NCBI GenBank assembly: GCA_902470065.1
Contig: CABRFA010000006.1
Coordinates: 1-64,000 of the forward strand
DNA length: 64,000 bases
Source of the DNA: an uncultured Collinsella sp.
GTDB taxonomy: Bacteria > Actinomycetota > Coriobacteriia > Coriobacteriales > Coriobacteriaceae
Direction of reading: 5' to 3'
Position numbers and translations under genes: made by a program. Under the pieces are notes generated by a model that saw only the letters and a list, made by a program, of their open reading frames with translations, did no database searches and was not told where the DNA came from. Shown here piece after piece: positions 62,917 to 64,000 of this stretch (positions within the stretch are counted from its first letter, which is position 1; every line of letters starts with the position of its first letter).

Positions 62917-63123
62917 TGTGCCTTCCTTTCATCCTCATTAGGCAAAATGCGCACGGCACAGAAGGTAATCCCAACACAGCCGCAATGCACGTACGTCATT
63001 CATTATGCTGGAAACTGAAGGCTTTACCAGAGTTTTTATCATTATTTGAACAATTTAGCAGGCAGAACCGCTGATGAAACGGTTTATCAATGTGAACGTC
63101 TTTTGGATGGAACGCAGCCGGCC

Positions 63124-64000
63124 CTACGCGTTAATATCCTTGAATCCTTCACCGAAGGCTTCCGTAACGTCGGCGACCGTCACAATTGCGCGAGGATCGC
63201 GCTCACGCACGATCGTTTTGAGGGTGTTGAGCTCTCGACGGCTAACGATCACCATGATCACCGGCTTCTCGACGCCCGAATACATACCAGTCGCCTTTAA
63301 TTTGGTGCAGCCGCGTCCCAGACCGTACATGATGTCGGCCGCGATATCGGGGAAATTGTCCGAGATGATGAGCACCATACGACGCTTATTGCCGCCATCG
63401 ACCACGGCATCGATCACATAGCCGCTGATCACCATCGATAGTCCTGCATACAGAGCATTTTCGAGCGAGAAGACCGGCGCCGATGCCGCACACACGGCAA
63501 CGTCGATTGCCATGACGGTCGAGCCCACCGGCAACGAGGTGTTACGCGAGATGATTTGGCCAATCGTGTCCGAGCCGCCGGTGTTGGCGCCGGCGCGCAG
63601 CACCATGCCGTAACCGATGCCCGTGATAATGCCGCCCCACATAGCGGGAAGCATCAGGTCTGCATGTGCCAGAGGCGCTACAAACGGGGCAAACAGATCG
63701 GTAAAGAAGCCCAGCAGCACAAAGCCCGTCGCCGTCTGCACCACGTAGAACATGCCGCCCTCGCGCATAACGACCAGCAGCAACAAGGCGTTCATCACGA
63801 TGGTCTGGATACCGACGGGAAGCGACACGCCTCGCGCTGCGCCGACCGCCTGGATAATAGTCGCAAGGCCCGTAACGCCACCGGCGGCAAGACCGTTGGG
63901 AATCAAAAACAGGTCGGTCGCGATGGCGGCCAAGGCACATCCCAGCATGATCTGGGGCAGATCGTGAAAGAAGTTCATCGAAAGAATGCGCTTAATGTCC
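63124..64000 (-). CDS. YitT family membrane protein (partial, start outside window)
   Basis: Five or six N-terminal helices (LATIIQAVGA, TIVMNALLLLVVM, GIITGIGYGMVL) are followed by the DUF2179 domain (MVLIISDNFPDIAADIM, GVEKPVIMVIVSRRELNTLK). The YitT/YvjA family is widespread, of unknown function. An ATG at 63978 is possible, but no ribosome site precedes it and the frame remains open (KRILS before it) to the window edge, so I treat the real start as beyond 64000. Confidence 0.8.
   Translation of the reverse strand, partial: DIKRILSMNFFHDLPQIMLGCALAAIATDLFLIPNGLAAGGVTGLATIIQAVGAARGVSLPVGIQTIVMNALLLLVVMREGGMFYVVQTATGFVLLGFFTDLFAPFVAPLAHADLMLPAMWGGIITGIGYGMVLRAGANTGGSDTIGQIISRNTSLPVGSTVMAIDVAVCAASAPVFSLENALYAGLSMVISGYVIDAVVDGGNKRRMVLIISDNFPDIAADIMYGLGRGCTKLKATGMYSGVEKPVIMVIVSRRELNTLKTIVRERDPRAIVTVADVTEAFGEGFKDINA

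Overview
The window looks like a chromosomal segment of a gut-type anaerobic Coriobacteriia member, most likely Collinsella or a close relative. This is inferred from gene content, high GC and style of repeats, not from any database comparison. The organism lives by PTS-driven sugar fermentation (beta-glucoside, alpha-glucoside and MurNAc systems), makes H2 with an [FeFe] hydrogenase, and carries rubredoxin, a split transketolase and FtsEX, plus many short palindromic intergenic repeats. Nearly all genes are intact. No prophage, IS element, rRNA or CRISPR array was seen.

Layout: 1-6 kb holds the end of mnmA, an M42 peptidase, a FucO-type alcohol dehydrogenase, a YoaK-like membrane protein and a YgiQ radical SAM protein. 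6-10 kb is a beta-glucoside PTS/6-phospho-beta-glucosidase operon with a divergent AraC regulator. 10-11.5 kb has a CPBP protease and a small orphan antitoxin unit between direct repeats. 11.5-17.6 kb is a tightly coupled operon: NuoF-tail/GltD-like flavoprotein, [FeFe] hydrogenase, lipoprotein binding protein, and a fused ABC permease-ATPase. 17.8-22.5 kb is an alpha-glucoside regulon (EIIA, BglG-type antiterminator, EIICB, GH4 glucosidase) with a candidate antiterminator RNA. 22.7-26.3 kb has a flavodoxin/ferredoxin protein and a DEAD-box helicase. 26.6-30.3 kb is an FHA protein plus a transmembrane Ser/Thr kinase, bracketed by tandem palindrome pairs. 30.4-33.6 kb is copper handling (copA, copZ, csoR).

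34-38 kb has an amidohydrolase, a DUF559-type nuclease-like gene bracketed by the same palindrome pairs, and an unknown protein. 38-44.5 kb is gltBD. 45-48.6 kb has an NRAMP transporter, rubredoxin with flavin reductase, smpB and a TPR protein. 48.7-48.9 kb holds tRNA-Gln and tRNA-Glu with promoter and terminator. 50-54.5 kb is a complete MurNAc catabolic cluster (murR-murQ-murP-mupG). 54.7-56 kb has a VanZ-like protein and a serine resolvase. The rest is rnr, ftsEX, split transketolase and a YitT-family protein that runs off the right edge.

The main non-gene signal is at least five families of palindromic elements. One (61-bp palindromes with GTCTC-N-ATCTGTAACA arms) occurs four times as a tandem pair about 20 bp apart, and the pairs bracket two separate accessory modules. 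Another keeps an approximately 75-bp core while its outer arms differ completely between copies yet remain self-complementary. Three PTS permeases here lack an EIIA domain and one free EIIA-Glc gene is present, suggesting sharing.
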